Positions 11,699-23,144 of a stretch of DNA of 64,000 nt are shown here, piece by piece (within the stretch, counting starts at the first letter, position 1; each line of letters opens with the position of its first letter). The stretch is from Sphaerulina vaccinii. Taxonomy: Eukaryota; Ascomycota; Dothideomycetes; Mycosphaerellales; Mycosphaerellaceae. Under the pieces are notes generated by a model that saw only the letters and a program-made list of their open reading frames with translations, was not told where the DNA came from and did not search any database. The DNA lies in the NCBI GenBank assembly GCA_022570795.1, contig JAKUDP010000005.1:248001-312000 (forward strand), given 5' to 3'. The position numbers and the translations under genes are program-made.

Positions 11699-13351
11699 AT
11701 GACCATGTGTCGGCCGTGTGCTCGTCGCGCACTGATGGCGGCAAAACGAGCATACAGTACTGGCCCCGGCCGCGACTACAATGCGGCAGTGGCAGCGCTC
11801 AATGGTCTGCAGAGCAATTTCTCGATCGTCGAAGCCATCAGGAAAGCCGGGCCAGGATGGAATACGCGTGCCATACCAGAGATGCTGTCGTGGGTACGGC
11901 GCATTGGATATGAGGTGGGCGCAAACACAGTGAGGTAGGTGGAGGTCGTCCTCTCTTCTGACTGCAGGTTATAGCCCGCCGACCTTGACACCCTCAATCC
12001 CATCCACATTGCTGGGACCAAAGGCAAGGGCTCCACGTCCTCGTTCATCTCATCGATACTGGCTCAGTACTTGCCGTCCAAGAAGAGCATCTATGCCGAG
12101 CGCATACCGTCGACAGTGGGGTTGTATACTTCACCGCATCTGCGCTTCGTGCGAGAGCGAATCAAGATCGACAATAAGCCCATATCGGACGAACTGTTTG
12201 CAAAATGCTTCTGGGACGTGTGGGATAAGCTCGAAGCGACCAAGCCGTCAGCAGCAGAGCAGGACGCGCGGGGTGTCGATGGAAAGCCTGTGTACTTTCA
12301 CTACTTGACACTGATGGCACTGCACTGCTATCTGCAGCAGCAAGTGGGCACTGCAGTGGTTGAGTGTGGGATTGGTGGAGAGTACGACACAACAAACCTC
12401 TTCATCAAGCCTGCAGTGACTGGTGTCACGAGCTTGGGGATCGACCACGAAGCGCTTCTTGGTGATACCATTGAACAGATTGCATGGCACAAGGCAGGAA
12501 TCTTTAAGCCGGACGTTCCAGCATTCACCGTCAAACAACCAGAGGCAGCATTGAAGGCGTTGCACGAACGAGCTACGGAGCGCCAGACCGAGTTGTATGT
12601 GGTACCACTCCACACTGCCATCGATTCTATTGAGCTAGGTCTGCAAGGCCATTTCCAGAAGCTGAATGCTTCGCTGGCTGTGGCCATCTCAGCCTTGCAT
12701 CTTGCACGTCTAGGATTTAGCGACTTGCCAGATCCTTTCGATCCTCATGCTACACTACCAGCTGAGTTCATCAAAGGGTTGCAAGATACACGATTGGGTG
12801 GACGCTGCGACTTACGGCATGATACCACATCGCCAAACGTGACCTGGTATATCGACGGCGGCCATACTTTGGAGAGCATTGACGTCGCCGGACGATGGTT
12901 CGCGTCGAAGATTGCGAGGTCTGGAAAAGAAGCCTCACGTCGTGTACTGATCTTCAACCAGCAGACGCGTGATGCTGCATCGTTAGCAAGACGTTTGCAC
13001 GAAACCTTAGCCACAGCGCTGAGCAACGGACAGCCTTTCGAGCATGCTATATTCTGTCCAAACACCACTTACAAGAACGCCGGATACAAAGCCGACTTGG
13101 TATCAATCAACACGAACAAGGATGATGTTCATGGCCTGCGTGTACAGCATGAACTGGCCAAGTCTTGGGATAGTATCGATTCTCAGGCACAAGTACACGT
13201 GGTCAGCACGATTGAGGAGGCCGTGAAGATGGCACGGGAGCTTGCAGATGGCCAGGAAACTGAAGTGTTAGCCACAGGAAGTCTACACCTGGTAGGAGGC
13301 TTGATCGAGGTCTTGGAAAGCGAGGCGGAGAACAGCAGTGCTCGGCTGTGA
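11699..13351 (+). CDS. MET7: Folylpolyglutamate synthase, likely mitochondrial/cytosolic
   Basis: Adds gamma-linked glutamates to folates, retaining them in the cell and supporting one-carbon and methionine metabolism. Two exons: 11699-11929 and 11975-13351, with phase-0 junction ANT/PADLD and a 45-bp intron (donor GTGAGG, acceptor TAG). The product is 535 residues, near the yeast Met7 length (548). The N-terminus MTMCRPCARRALMAAKR is basic and Arg-rich like a mitochondrial presequence, with further ATGs at codons 3 and 13. The ATP-binding P-loop GTKGKGSTSS lies near residue 90, followed by the family motif TSPHLRFVRERI. Later landmarks are GIGGEYDTTN, GIDHEALLGDTIEQIAWHKAGI and the C-terminal Mur-ligase fold. 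The proposed acceptor avoids an in-frame TAG just upstream. The call is firm. Confidence 0.92.
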
Positions 13352-13572
13352 CTGAAGTCCGCTGCTGACGTGGTTGGACAGAAAGTGCCCGAGAGGAATG
13401 GGAATGCGATGAAAACCTGTCATGCCTATAGGGCAACGAGAAACCTACCGAGAGCTGCGACATGCCACTAGCTCCCGCTCCAAGTCAACCATTAAACTTA
13501 CGAAGAAGTCACCGAAGGAATAAGAGTACCAAAAGTCTTCGTGATGAAGGTCTGATGTGTCAACTGTTTCAT

Positions 13573-15216
13573 TCATGATGCTCTCAAGATTCGCACGAGT
13601 CTGGTGTGCCCTTTAGCCTTTGCCATCTCAGCGGGTGTGCCTGAAACACCGTCCCAAGTAGCACTCCCTGGTCTTCTGTTCGCTCCTCGCTCGAGCAGCA
13701 ACTTCGCTGCCATGACGTGTCCTCTGTTGGCCGCAAGATGAAGAGGCGTTGCACCTTCGTTAGCTCGACCATCGAGTCCAGCTCCATGATTAAGCAAAGT
13801 AAGTATCACCTCAGTATGATTTTTGTGTGCAGCCCAGTGTACAGCTCGCAGTCCATAACCATTCATTGCCTCAATATCGGCTCCTCCTTTCAGCAATACC
13901 TTCACACTTGCGACTGATCCCGAAGCAGCAGCGTAATGCAGCGCAGTATTCTTGTCATCGTCTAGCGCCGAAACAGCTGCGCCACGTTCGAGCAGTAGTT
14001 CGCACATAGCACTTTGACTTGTCACCGCAGCTTGATGTAGTGGTGTCAACCCACCCTCTGACGCAGACTTTAAGCTGACGCGAGCACCATGCTTGAGCAA
14101 AAGTCGTGCGGCGTCGATGTGTTGGGCACTGATCGCGCACCACAAGGGACTGTATCCATCGCGGCCACTCAGGTAGTCCACCTCTGGACTGTGTGTGAGA
14201 AGCAGAGAGAGCGCTTCGACGTGGCCGGACCAAGCTGAAAGATGCAGTGCTGTATCTCCTTTAGCATCTTGGGTGCTGAGTTCGGCGCCGTTCTTGAGTA
14301 GCACGGCTAGACATTGGACGTGATTGAGATGTGCTGCGATGTGTAGTGGTGTTCGTTGCAGGTCTCCGAAAGGTGTAGAAGGATCAGCACCCAGTGATAG
14401 AAGCTCGACTAATGCGTTGCTATCATTCGCATTTACGGCCGCAAAGATGCGGTCTGCGTCAAATGGCATGATATGTCGCGCTGGCGTCATGCTCTTTCCT
14501 TCGAGCTGTGATTTGTGGTCTGAGAGCGTCCTGGATGTCGTAGGCGGGCTGTACTGCGGCGGAGGATCAATGAAACACTTCTCGTCCACGCCTGGAGTAA
14601 TGCCAATGTGCTCGTTGAAGTCAGGAGACAGTAGCAAGTCTACAGAGCTGCTGTCTGACACCGACCTCGTCATTAGACTGATGCCAGATGAGTGCACGGA
14701 ATCCAGTAAGAACTCCAAGACAGGTCGTTGAGCTTTAAGTTGCTGTGATGTCCGTTGCGCACCTGTTGATCCATATTCGCCACTTTTAAGTGCAGTGTTG
14801 GCACATAACAAGCTCTCTCGCAGCGAACTGATCGCAGCATCGAATCCGAGAGTGTTTGAGATAAATTCAGGCCTAGCCAATATCTCCCGCTGCAAGCGAC
14901 AAAGCACTGCTACCAGCAAGGATACCTCGCCCACCAGAGCAGGTGCAGATAATGCTACACTGCTCACCAGGGAGACAAGGTCCGATATCTGGGCAGGTTT
15001 GCTGTTGCCATTTTCCTGATCTTCAGCGACGTACACGCTGTCTACAGCCCTCCTTCTACGCGATCGTGGTATTGTCTCCTCCGGCACCGGTCTCGTCGTA
15101 GATATCCTACTCTGCTGCCAGACTACGGAAATGGCCACGAGGGAAAACGCGGTGCACGCGATCGCGAAACATGTCGTCGGCGTCAGGAATGTGGTCCGTT
15201 CTGAAAGGCTAGCCAT
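13573..15216 (-). CDS. Membrane-anchored ankyrin-repeat protein
   Basis: Single-exon gene of 547 residues starting at the ATG of MASLSERTTF. A hydrophobic segment at about residues 13-34 (CFAIACTAFSLVAISVVW) can act as signal anchor. It is followed by basic RSRRRR, then a helical region to about 180 resembling N-terminal helical domains found in many fungal NACHT/ankyrin proteins. From about residue 255 to the end run eight or nine ankyrin repeats, with typical cores such as RTPLHIAAHLNHVQCL, DTALHLSAWSGHVEAL, NTALHYAAASGSVAS and ATPLHLAANRGHVMAAK. The partner and role are unknown. Repeats of this type bind proteins, so a membrane-tethered scaffold is a reasonable inference. No NACHT or other catalytic domain is present. 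Confidence 0.85.
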   Translation of the reverse strand: MASLSERTTFLTPTTCFAIACTAFSLVAISVVWQQSRISTTRPVPEETIPRSRRRRAVDSVYVAEDQENGNSKPAQISDLVSLVSSVALSAPALVGEVSLLVAVLCRLQREILARPEFISNTLGFDAAISSLRESLLCANTALKSGEYGSTGAQRTSQQLKAQRPVLEFLLDSVHSSGISLMTRSVSDSSSVDLLLSPDFNEHIGITPGVDEKCFIDPPPQYSPPTTSRTLSDHKSQLEGKSMTPARHIMPFDADRIFAAVNANDSNALVELLSLGADPSTPFGDLQRTPLHIAAHLNHVQCLAVLLKNGAELSTQDAKGDTALHLSAWSGHVEALSLLLTHSPEVDYLSGRDGYSPLWCAISAQHIDAARLLLKHGARVSLKSASEGGLTPLHQAAVTSQSAMCELLLERGAAVSALDDDKNTALHYAAASGSVASVKVLLKGGADIEAMNGYGLRAVHWAAHKNHTEVILTLLNHGAGLDGRANEGATPLHLAANRGHVMAAKLLLERGANRRPGSATWDGVSGTPAEMAKAKGHTRLVRILRAS

Positions 15217-15607
15217 TCTGCATTCTCGAAGCGCGATAGTGGTTTATGAAGAGCGGTTTATGGTGAAGAGACATCCTGATCGAGGGAGACCCTACGCGAG
15301 CAGCGCCTTGCAGATGTATCGACTGTAGCGCCCAGTGTTTTGTTTGTTTGTGGCAGTGGTTCACTAGGGTACGCACGGCCCGGCTCGATATCGCTCTCGT
15401 CTCGTCTCGACTTTCTGGCAAAACATACAAGTAGTGAGAGCATCATTAAGTAGTGTAGTACAGTTCAGCAGATTGGGGATAAGAGAAATGTATTTGCTGT
15501 ATCAATACAGCGATATAAACGATTCGTAACACATAAAGAATGAATGCTGAGCTTAGCCGCAGAGTGGTATCGTCGCTGTGATCGCAAGAAGAAAACCAAA
15601 AAGAAAA
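15217..15607. other. Spacer between two minus-strand genes
   Basis: 391 bp holding the promoter of the ankyrin gene and the 3' end of the TPR-like gene. No further feature seen. Confidence 0.4.
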
Positions 15608-17327
15608 TCAGAAAGCTTTGAAGTTGAGCATGGCCTTGGTGTACTGGCCGACAGTAGGCTTTGCCTTGGTGTTGACAGAAGGCGCAGGCTTCTTTGAAAT
15701 GAGCGACGCCCTCGAAGATGCCGGATGCTTGAGTGCAAACGCAGGCCGCAATAAGGACGACTTCCTGGAAGGTATCTCGGGCGGATCTTTGATACTGCTT
15801 CCGCCGGAGCGCAAAGACATTGCTTTCAGGCTCTCCGCAACATCTGGTGTCAAGGGCCAGCTCGAATCAGCATTTGTGTTGCGTAGTGCAGGATGTATAC
15901 TCTGCATGCCAAGATCTTGTGGTTGTGAAGTCACATTGGGAAAGTAGGAGGTGCCTTCGGGCGAAGAATGCGCCAGATATGAACCCACACCAGAGCGATA
16001 GCGGTATGGAGATCGGGCGCCGGAGCGGACTGATATATTGTCCAGCAAATCGGCAGACCGAATGTTGTCAGCTCTCTGGTCGAATGAGTAGAGTGAGCTG
16101 CATGCTGAACCAGGCCTATTCATCTCCTTGGCTGGTGTTGGTGCAAGAGCGACAGATTGTGATTCTGGTCCAGCTCGGAAGAAATCTGCGAGGCCACTCA
16201 CGTCGCTACGCTCTGGCTCACCACCTCTCGCATCCATCTGTCCTGGGCGTGGAAGATCTGCTATGAATCCAGCAAGTTCTTGTACAGAGTCGTCCTGAAC
16301 TCTGGCCTCACGTGGCAACAGGAACTTGCGAGTCCGCTTTGGTGGTATGCCAAGTGGTTTCGCTGGACTTGCGGATCTTTTCTGCGTCGACAATTTGCGG
16401 GTAAGCCCACCCAGTACCTTGATAGTGCTCAGCTTCTTGTAAGGTATCGGTGAGACTGTATCCTGCATCTCTGATGATATCTCATGTTTTGTCTCGCTCT
16501 TCTGCCTGTGCATTACGTCCTCGCCATCTTCCGTTACGTGCCAGGTGAGAGCATCTTGGCCATACTCTATTGACCTGGTGATTGGCGATATAGGTGAGCA
16601 AGGTGGTGAGGACCCGCCTTCAGACAATGCTGGTAGTCGGGCACTATCGAAAGAACTGCCGCGCTTGGAAGATTGTGCCGGTGTATCGCAGTTGGAGTCT
16701 CGTGCAGGCGCACTGAATATGCATTCGACGGGTAGAGCTGACAATGTGCCCACATCCTCGGCATTGCCTTCCTGACACACTCGAAGGTCTTCTTCGATTT
16801 GTACCACTTGCAATGCGAAATTCAGACCAAATCGGTGATAGTCTTGGCCAGATGCGTCAAGAGCAGAAAGGGCAACGGTGAAGCAGTCCTCGGCCTTCTG
16901 CAGCTCTCCGAGCTGAACTTCGATGTGTGCCGTGATGAATAGAGTTAGAGCCAGAAGATCATCTACCGGCATTGCATCCTCAAGGACGTGTGATGCTGTC
17001 GAATAGTCTCCAAGTCTTGCAAATATCATTGCAGAGTTGATCAGACATGAAGTACTCTCAACCTCGTGCTCAATGACTCGTGATAGATAGAGAAAGCTCT
17101 CCGCCTGAAAGTAATCAGCCTCCTAAGATCTTGCCATAGCATTCTTAGCCATCCCCACTTACTGCATCTTGCCATTCATAGGCCTTGTATAAAGTGACGG
17201 CATGCTCCCAGACATCGATTAGATCGTCAGAAATGTCGCATAGGGGTGCCTCATCAATGCTCGACTTGGAGTTGGACACTCTTCGTGAATTTCTTGGCGG
17301 CACCACTGGTATAGGTGAAGTCGCCAT
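15608..17327 (-). CDS. TPR-like protein with N-terminal NoxR/p67phox-style fold (tentative)
   Basis: Two exons: 17327-17163 and 17104-15608, phase-0 junction WQDA/AESF, 59-bp intron (GTAAGT...CAG), 553 residues. The start is the ATG of MATSPIPVVPP; the frame extends further only to a TTG. Residues about 28-165 are helical with TPR-like pairs: VWEHAVTLYKAYEWQDA, SAMIFARLGDYSTASHVLEDA, LALTLFITAHIEVQLGELQKA and LNFALQVVQIEEDLRVC. Their spacing and the acidic-hydrophobic pattern remind me of the N-terminal TPR domain of fungal NADPH-oxidase regulator NoxR, which binds Rac. This resemblance is by eye only, and no PB1 domain is seen. The rest (about 170-553) is Ser/Pro-rich, basic and probably disordered, with many potential phosphosites. 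Confidence 0.75.
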
Positions 17328-17536
17328 AACGGTTTCGATGATCGTTCGAGAATGTCGCAAAAGTCGAAAGATGAAGTCGTGCGGCTCCTCGTTTGCTTAA
17401 GAAGCCTCTGTTGCCGTCGTGTAGGTGTCGCGTGGCAGATCGGCTATACCGACGCAGACTCGCTTCATTCACAATCTAGAGCGGCTCTCCGCAAGCCACG
17501 GGCTTGACTAGGATGCAGCTTGACTGTGCAACACCC

Positions 17537-18809
17537 TCATGCGTTTGTTGCAACGGCAAAGCCTTCGAATTCAGGAAGTCCACTCTCCGACAGAATCGAC
17601 ACCTGGTCGAAGAAGGATATAAGTTTCGCCTCCAAGCTCGGATAATCGTCGCGGTGTGTGAGGACGATCACTTTATGCAGGGCCCCAATGACGAAAGTGG
17701 TTAGGTATTTTTCAGAAAGTAGAATATTCCGGGGATAGCAGAATATCAATGCTTCTGCAAGCAGAGCGTCTTCATGAACGTCCCGCGTCGATTGAACTCG
17801 CAGCATGCGCTCCTCGGACAGACACTTGTTCGCGCACGAGGGAACCTCCACCCCATATATGTCGATAGCTTCGTGGCTTCTGTCAATTGTCAATTGCTCC
17901 AGAAGACCAGTGCCAGCTCCGCACTGTGGAGTCGATCAGTACCCGAGTAGGCTAGTGCTGCATACATGAAGTTGAGGGGAAAGATGGAAAGATCGCCGAG
18001 GTGAAGTAGGTGAAGCTTATGACCTGGCACAGACCGAACTAACCACTCAGGATAGCAGCTCGATAAGCCACCAGTGCTTGCAACGAGTGCGAACACTTGG
18101 AGAACCGAGCTATCTGTTGTCCTTGACCGAGCAAACAAATGGTTCAGTCGGACTCTGCTCACAATGTCCGTATACAGCGCCAAGTTTTGGCGTAACCCTC
18201 AGGCCACGGGCACTTCTAGCCCCAGACGCCACGCGAGGTAAATCTTGCTTGCACGTGCACTTACAGACAGTATGAGAGCCGGCTTCTCTGGCAGCTCCCG
18301 AATCAGCATGTCAAGCAGCGTGAGTGAAAGAGAACAGCAGCAGTCCGGATGCTGCTGCAGGGCCCGCGTGAGGGTGTTCAAGACTGCGACTGCTTGCATC
18401 GTGATCGTGATGGCGATGAGTCACAGAAGAGTGTATGCAGTCGTGCGTCTGGTATGCAGACCTGAAACGCCGGATGAAGCACACAGGTCTCGAGTTTGCT
18501 TGCGTATGCTCTGCTGCCAGTCAAGTCCGCACCGACGGGGTAGTTTGATGTGGTATGTGATGTCCCGTAAGTTGTGTTGATGCACTGTTGATGGAGCAGT
18601 TTCAACATTCGGAAAAGCTCGAAGAACAGAATCTGGTCTTGACCCCAGCTTGATAAGGAAAAGTACTGGTCGTCTATCGTCGAGTCATGGCAGAGTGGCC
18701 TGAATGCGTACTCCGTGAAGGAGAAGCCAATTTCATCAACACTTGCGCATTGATCGAGGTAGGGAAGCACGATTCGCTGTACTGGACCGAGAAGGAAAGA
18801 TGGTATCAA
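17537..18809 (-). CDS. Unresolved multi-exon coding block, possibly decayed
   Basis: Several minus-strand open blocks look protein-like but lie in different frames: about 18806-18378 (core FFELFRMLKLLHQQC), 18399-18199 (TLLDMLIRELPEKPALI), 18183-17890 (FALVASTGGLSSCYPEWL and PLNFMYAALAYSG) and 17893-17537. A GTAAGT donor follows ALILS near 18257, and a frame change occurs near 17890. I could not build one model with clean splice sites throughout, nor find a convincing initiator ATG. The helical, Trp/Cys-containing segments would suit the middle domain of a fungal transcription factor, but no Zn(II)2Cys6 motif is visible upstream on this strand. It may be an intact gene with unrecognised splice sites or a pseudogene. 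Limits are approximate. Confidence 0.3.
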
Positions 18810-20700
18810 AAATAAGAACTTCTTCGAAAGTGTCGTTGCCCAGTGATGAAACGCTGAAGATCGTCCATCTTCAGCTCGCGTCTACCTGCACGTCCTGCCA
18901 GCATGATCATGTCTTACAACAATCCCAGAAGGACATGCTCTCACTTCTACAAGCCTTCGTGGTCGAGCACACTGCCAGAGTCCGTCTGCAAGCGCCCATT
19001 CTCACGCGCGTGATCTCACTCATCATCTGTATTACCGAGACATTCGCGACAGCCGCCGAAGCGCGTCCAAATCTCCATCACATGGCCCTCGTGTACGCAA
19101 CTTCGAGCAAAGCATCGATCGTCGCTGCACAACGGTTGGTCTCGGCATTCAGAGCTCCAATGAGCACAATGGTCCGCTGGTTGCTCAGATGCACGGCGAA
19201 GATGATGGCATGGCTACCGATCGGTCTCTGTGAGAGCACTAGGGCGTACATCTTTGAATCGCATTCTGGTGACCCGATATAGGCCATGCAAGGACTCCTC
19301 CATGCTCACCTGGAGTCCTTGCTAGCAGAAGAAGAAGCCTCAAGGACTGACCGAGATCGTCCTTCACTTTTGTCTACGGCCCCACCGACGCCTCACAACA
19401 CCGCCACAGCACAGCAAGGCCGAGCTAAACTTGACCTGCAGGTGCATGATGCAGCTCGTCTTGCGAGTGCAGAAACCGGATCTGGCCGCAAATATCTACA
19501 ACTCATGGTTGTAATTATCGCAATTTCTGCTATAGACACTGACGACGCCAGTATTCGCTGAGTGTAAGAGTAGGCGCTCGTGCTACTTTATTCATCGAAC
19601 CCTTCTACGTTGGAGGCTGCAAAGCTTGTGCCATAGAGAGCAGACTACGAGAGGTGATTGGTGCGGTCCATATCACGCTTACGTGTAATTAGCCTAGTCT
19701 GAGCCTGTAGCTCGGGACCTCCGTTCTACGACACCCAATCCATCAGGTTTTACAGCACCCTCACGATATGCACCTTTCCTGAGGTCCATCAGCTTGCGAT
19801 CCGGATGCGGTGGAACAGCATCCGCCATGTATGGCCCGCTCTCCCCTGAAACACATGAACCCATCAAGGCTCAAGCCACGGTTCCTGGCAGCTTTCCAGA
19901 ACGACAGCACGATGAAGCAATCAGAGCTCGACTGGCCGCCCCCGTTTGGCCATCATCAGATCTCAGACTACGACGCGATGGCCGCTGCTGCTACGATGCT
20001 ACTTTGTCGCAGACCTTGCAGCGTCTCGAAATCGTGTGAGATCTGTAAGTACTGTCCCGTCCTGCCTGTTGCTGACAGTCGCACATCCTTGAATAGAGGG
20101 CAAAAAGCATCTCGGAGCAGATTCCTGATATGTGCAATGCCGAGTGAAGCGCCTTTGCGACGTTACAATACAGAGAATCACGCCCATATCGGGAGGTGAT
20201 CCCAATAGCAACGAGAATGACAAGGCGCAATGTCGCAATCTCTTATGCATGTGCAGCGGCACCAGAGCGTGCATACTCATGCTATTTCGCAGGAAGGCGA
20301 CGAGCAAAGGAATCCAAAGTAGAAACTCGAGCTAATGCAGGCTTCTGAGCTACGATATGCACGTTGCTAGATGGTGTCTGCAGCTGGCCACGAAAAAGAG
20401 GCTGAGCCTAGTGTGGGTTCCGTCAGATACTACTAAAGCCAGGCCACCCCGCGCAACACTGGGCTTCTCACTCACCTCGCCCTCCTACCCGCCCATTGGC
20501 TCATAGCCATCCGCCCTTCTACTTTCATTCTTCTATCCCCAGGGCACGCAGTCTAATCATATCGTCGCTACTCGTCTGAGACATATTACGTCGTTCACCA
20601 TTCACTAGTTTATCTTGTTGCGGTCCAACACAACATCGCTTACATCATCCCATACTGTCAGGAACAGGAAGGTCGATCAATATCAGTCAACACATCAAAT
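18810..20700. other. Intergenic/unknown region
   Basis: About 1.9 kb without a gene I can support. An ATG-initiated minus frame at 19287-19078 (69 codons) and a TTG-initiated plus frame at 18743-19282 overlap each other; neither resembles a known protein. The last 250 bp before 20701 are pyrimidine-rich and contain CCCATTGGCTC (an inverted CCAAT box, near 20490), which suits the promoter of the next gene. Confidence 0.4.
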
Positions 20701-21753
20701 ATGCCAGTTCAATTACTACCGGCGTCGGCAGCGGCCTTCGCGCCTCGATCTGGACCAGAAATCGTTCTCAACACCAAAGTCGAGCCGTGGTTAACGCAGA
20801 CCCTGAAGCGCATCAACCGCATAAAGCGACCTCTAAACAGTGTACCACAGCACTTCCGATGTCTGACAGAAACGCTAGGCGGGTCCTCTGCAATCTGGAC
20901 ACTGGCATCGCTTATGCTTCCCAAGGCGCCCGACTCCGAACTGCGCAATGACGACGATCCCCTTGTGGAAGCCCTTTTCAACTTTCAGCTTGTTCACATC
21001 GAAGCTTATGTGGTTCACGTCGACATGGTTTCGCAGCATGAAGTGGCCTTCAAGCTGACGCCTGAGACTATCGAGTCACTGATCGAGTACCACAAAGACA
21101 TCTATTCAATAGATTCAGCTGCGAACACCTGGAGCTGGCCAGAGAAGGAAGCGCAGATCAAGAAGATGCAGGAAGAGTTCGTCCAGGCGGCGAACAAATT
21201 TGTCTTCCGCACTGGAGTGCGCGCTCTCGAGGGTATGGAGGAGGATGGCGCGGGCGAACTTCTTGATGGCCGATCTGCTGAGGTCAAGAACTCGATTATG
21301 AACATGTTCGCTCCGTTGCTGCCACCTCCACCACGGATTGTCGATGTCATCCACCCAGCGCCGATGATGCCGACTGCACAAGTACAAGGTGGCTGGTGGG
21401 CGCCTCAACAGCTGCAGCTTCAGACCCAGGCTCATCCAACGCCTGTCGATTCGTGGAAAGTTTTGCCATCGACTCCATCGCCTACTGCGACAACTTGCAG
21501 TGACAATCAGTCGAATGTCTTCTGGCAAGAAATGTCGATGAGCAACGTGCAGCTCCCGTCGCCTACGCCATCTTTCAGTCAGCCGTACACGTCTGCACCC
21601 TCGCAGTTCTACAGCTCACCGCAGCCGATTGCCTCAATCCCAGTGTCGAGTTCATTCCCTCTGCACTGTGGCTCGGACATTGGCTATGGCTACAACGACT
21701 TTGGCTACAGCCATGGCGGCTTCATGCACACTCAGTATGCTACGGCTGTCTGA
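20701..21753 (+). CDS. Hypothetical protein, 350 residues
   Basis: Single open frame from ATG to TGA. No family recognised. The first 190 residues are probably folded: a helical segment (PWLTQTLKRINRIKRPLNSV), a patch with FRCLTETLGGSSAIWTLASL, and an amphipathic C-terminal helix (WPEKEAQIKKMQEEFVQAAN). The second half is Pro/Ser/Gln/Tyr-rich (PPPPRIVDVIHPAPMMP; SPTPSFSQPYTSAPSQ) and ends in GYGYNDFGYSHGGFMH, a composition common in transcription or RNA-associated factors. A pyrimidine-rich promoter with a CCAAT-type box lies upstream. It stands alone between two spacers of more than 1 kb. Confidence 0.7.
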   Translation: MPVQLLPASAAAFAPRSGPEIVLNTKVEPWLTQTLKRINRIKRPLNSVPQHFRCLTETLGGSSAIWTLASLMLPKAPDSELRNDDDPLVEALFNFQLVHIEAYVVHVDMVSQHEVAFKLTPETIESLIEYHKDIYSIDSAANTWSWPEKEAQIKKMQEEFVQAANKFVFRTGVRALEGMEEDGAGELLDGRSAEVKNSIMNMFAPLLPPPPRIVDVIHPAPMMPTAQVQGGWWAPQQLQLQTQAHPTPVDSWKVLPSTPSPTATTCSDNQSNVFWQEMSMSNVQLPSPTPSFSQPYTSAPSQFYSSPQPIASIPVSSSFPLHCGSDIGYGYNDFGYSHGGFMHTQYATAV

Positions 21754-23144
21754 GCATCTTCTGAAAGGCACATTTGCGCTCTTCATATCCTCAGCTGTCG
21801 TTGAACGACTAAACTCTGTCGGTGTTCTGGCCATACCCGACAACCTTCCACATCCTGGATCCTGTCACTACTCACGAAGCCCGATGCGCACAGGTCTTCT
21901 CGATACGCGACCCACGATTTATACATAATGCGATGCGATGCAGACGATACCCGATGTTGATCATCACCAAAATATCATCATCACCAACAAGCCATAGTGG
22001 ACGGCGTACATGCAAGCGATTTAATTACTTTTGGACTGGCACCTTAGCAAGCGAGCGACCTGTTTTTTCTCTTTTCTGGTTTGGAAATCTGACGAGCGAT
22101 GGGACAAGCATTTATCTCGGGAGGCATGCAATGCAAAGAAGGGATCACAGACCTCACGGTCGATACAGAGAAAGAACCACGGGTGGAATGAATGCATGTT
22201 TAAGGGACGGATTGTGCGAATGGGACCATGGGACTGGACTTCCTCTCTTTGCTTCTGCGACGCGTACACGCTTGACGACATCTGGAATGCCAACTATCGA
22301 CTCGACTCGAACTTCGATTCTTTCTAATGCCTTTGCGGACACTGTATAGCCCGGAAACCCATTGTACACTCCGGACTTGACATTGCGAAAGCGATTCAGT
22401 CAGCGGATACAATGTGGTGTTGAGGGCTGTCTTTAGTCTTGCACGACAAGGAAGCCTATGATACTGGCTATCGTTGGGACTCTTTGGCGACAGGCTACTT
22501 TTCTTTCCTGAGCGCTCGAGCATTCGAAATGTCTCGGCCTCACCTAATATGATCGCGGTCTTCACAACATCACAAACTTCGACATTCCTGGAACGACAAT
22601 CCGAGATTTCTGGAGTGCGATTGAATTCGTTACTCGACCAGCGCGTATGCGCTGAGACTCCGAAGCTTGTTTCCGATAGCTAGCCTTGAGGAGGTAGACC
22701 TGCTTCGAGTGGTTGTCTTATGTTTTCGGAGTGACGGAGTTCTGTGTTGGAGATGGGTCGCCTTTACTGGTCAGACCTGGATTGTGGGACTTGCTGATTA
22801 GAACCATAGTGATCATACTACTATGTCTACCTGCCCAGTATACTGGCTATACTGGCAGGAAAGAGGTCTCGTCGTGCCTAGCGCGGAGATAAGTGAATGC
22901 TGGCACCTTTTGGGTTGGAAGATATGCGGCTTGATGCTGCGAGGACACCCTACATTTCGTAGCAAATGTTTATACACTCTGTGAAGTGCTCAGGCGTGCC
23001 ACTTTCTTTCACTTCGTCATGTCTTCACCATCTGCTCACCCGACAGACGCTCTCAAATTCGTGAGCAGGGATGATTGCCATTAGGTAAGCAACGTGTTGG
23101 ACGAAGTTTCGAGGGCTGTTCACTTCCATTTCATTTCTGCATCA
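21754..23144. other. Intergenic region between convergent genes
   Basis: 1.4 kb between the 350-residue gene and the 3' end of the rhodopsin-like gene. Short frames on both strands overlap each other with no coding signature. An imperfect inverted repeat (CCTGCCCAGTATA/TATACTGGCAGG, about 22830-22859) could form a hairpin. Nothing else seen. Confidence 0.4.

Noticed and set aside
18743..19282. 179-codon plus-strand frame
   Set aside because: Starts at TTG, overlaps minus-strand protein-like sequence and has no recognisable motif.
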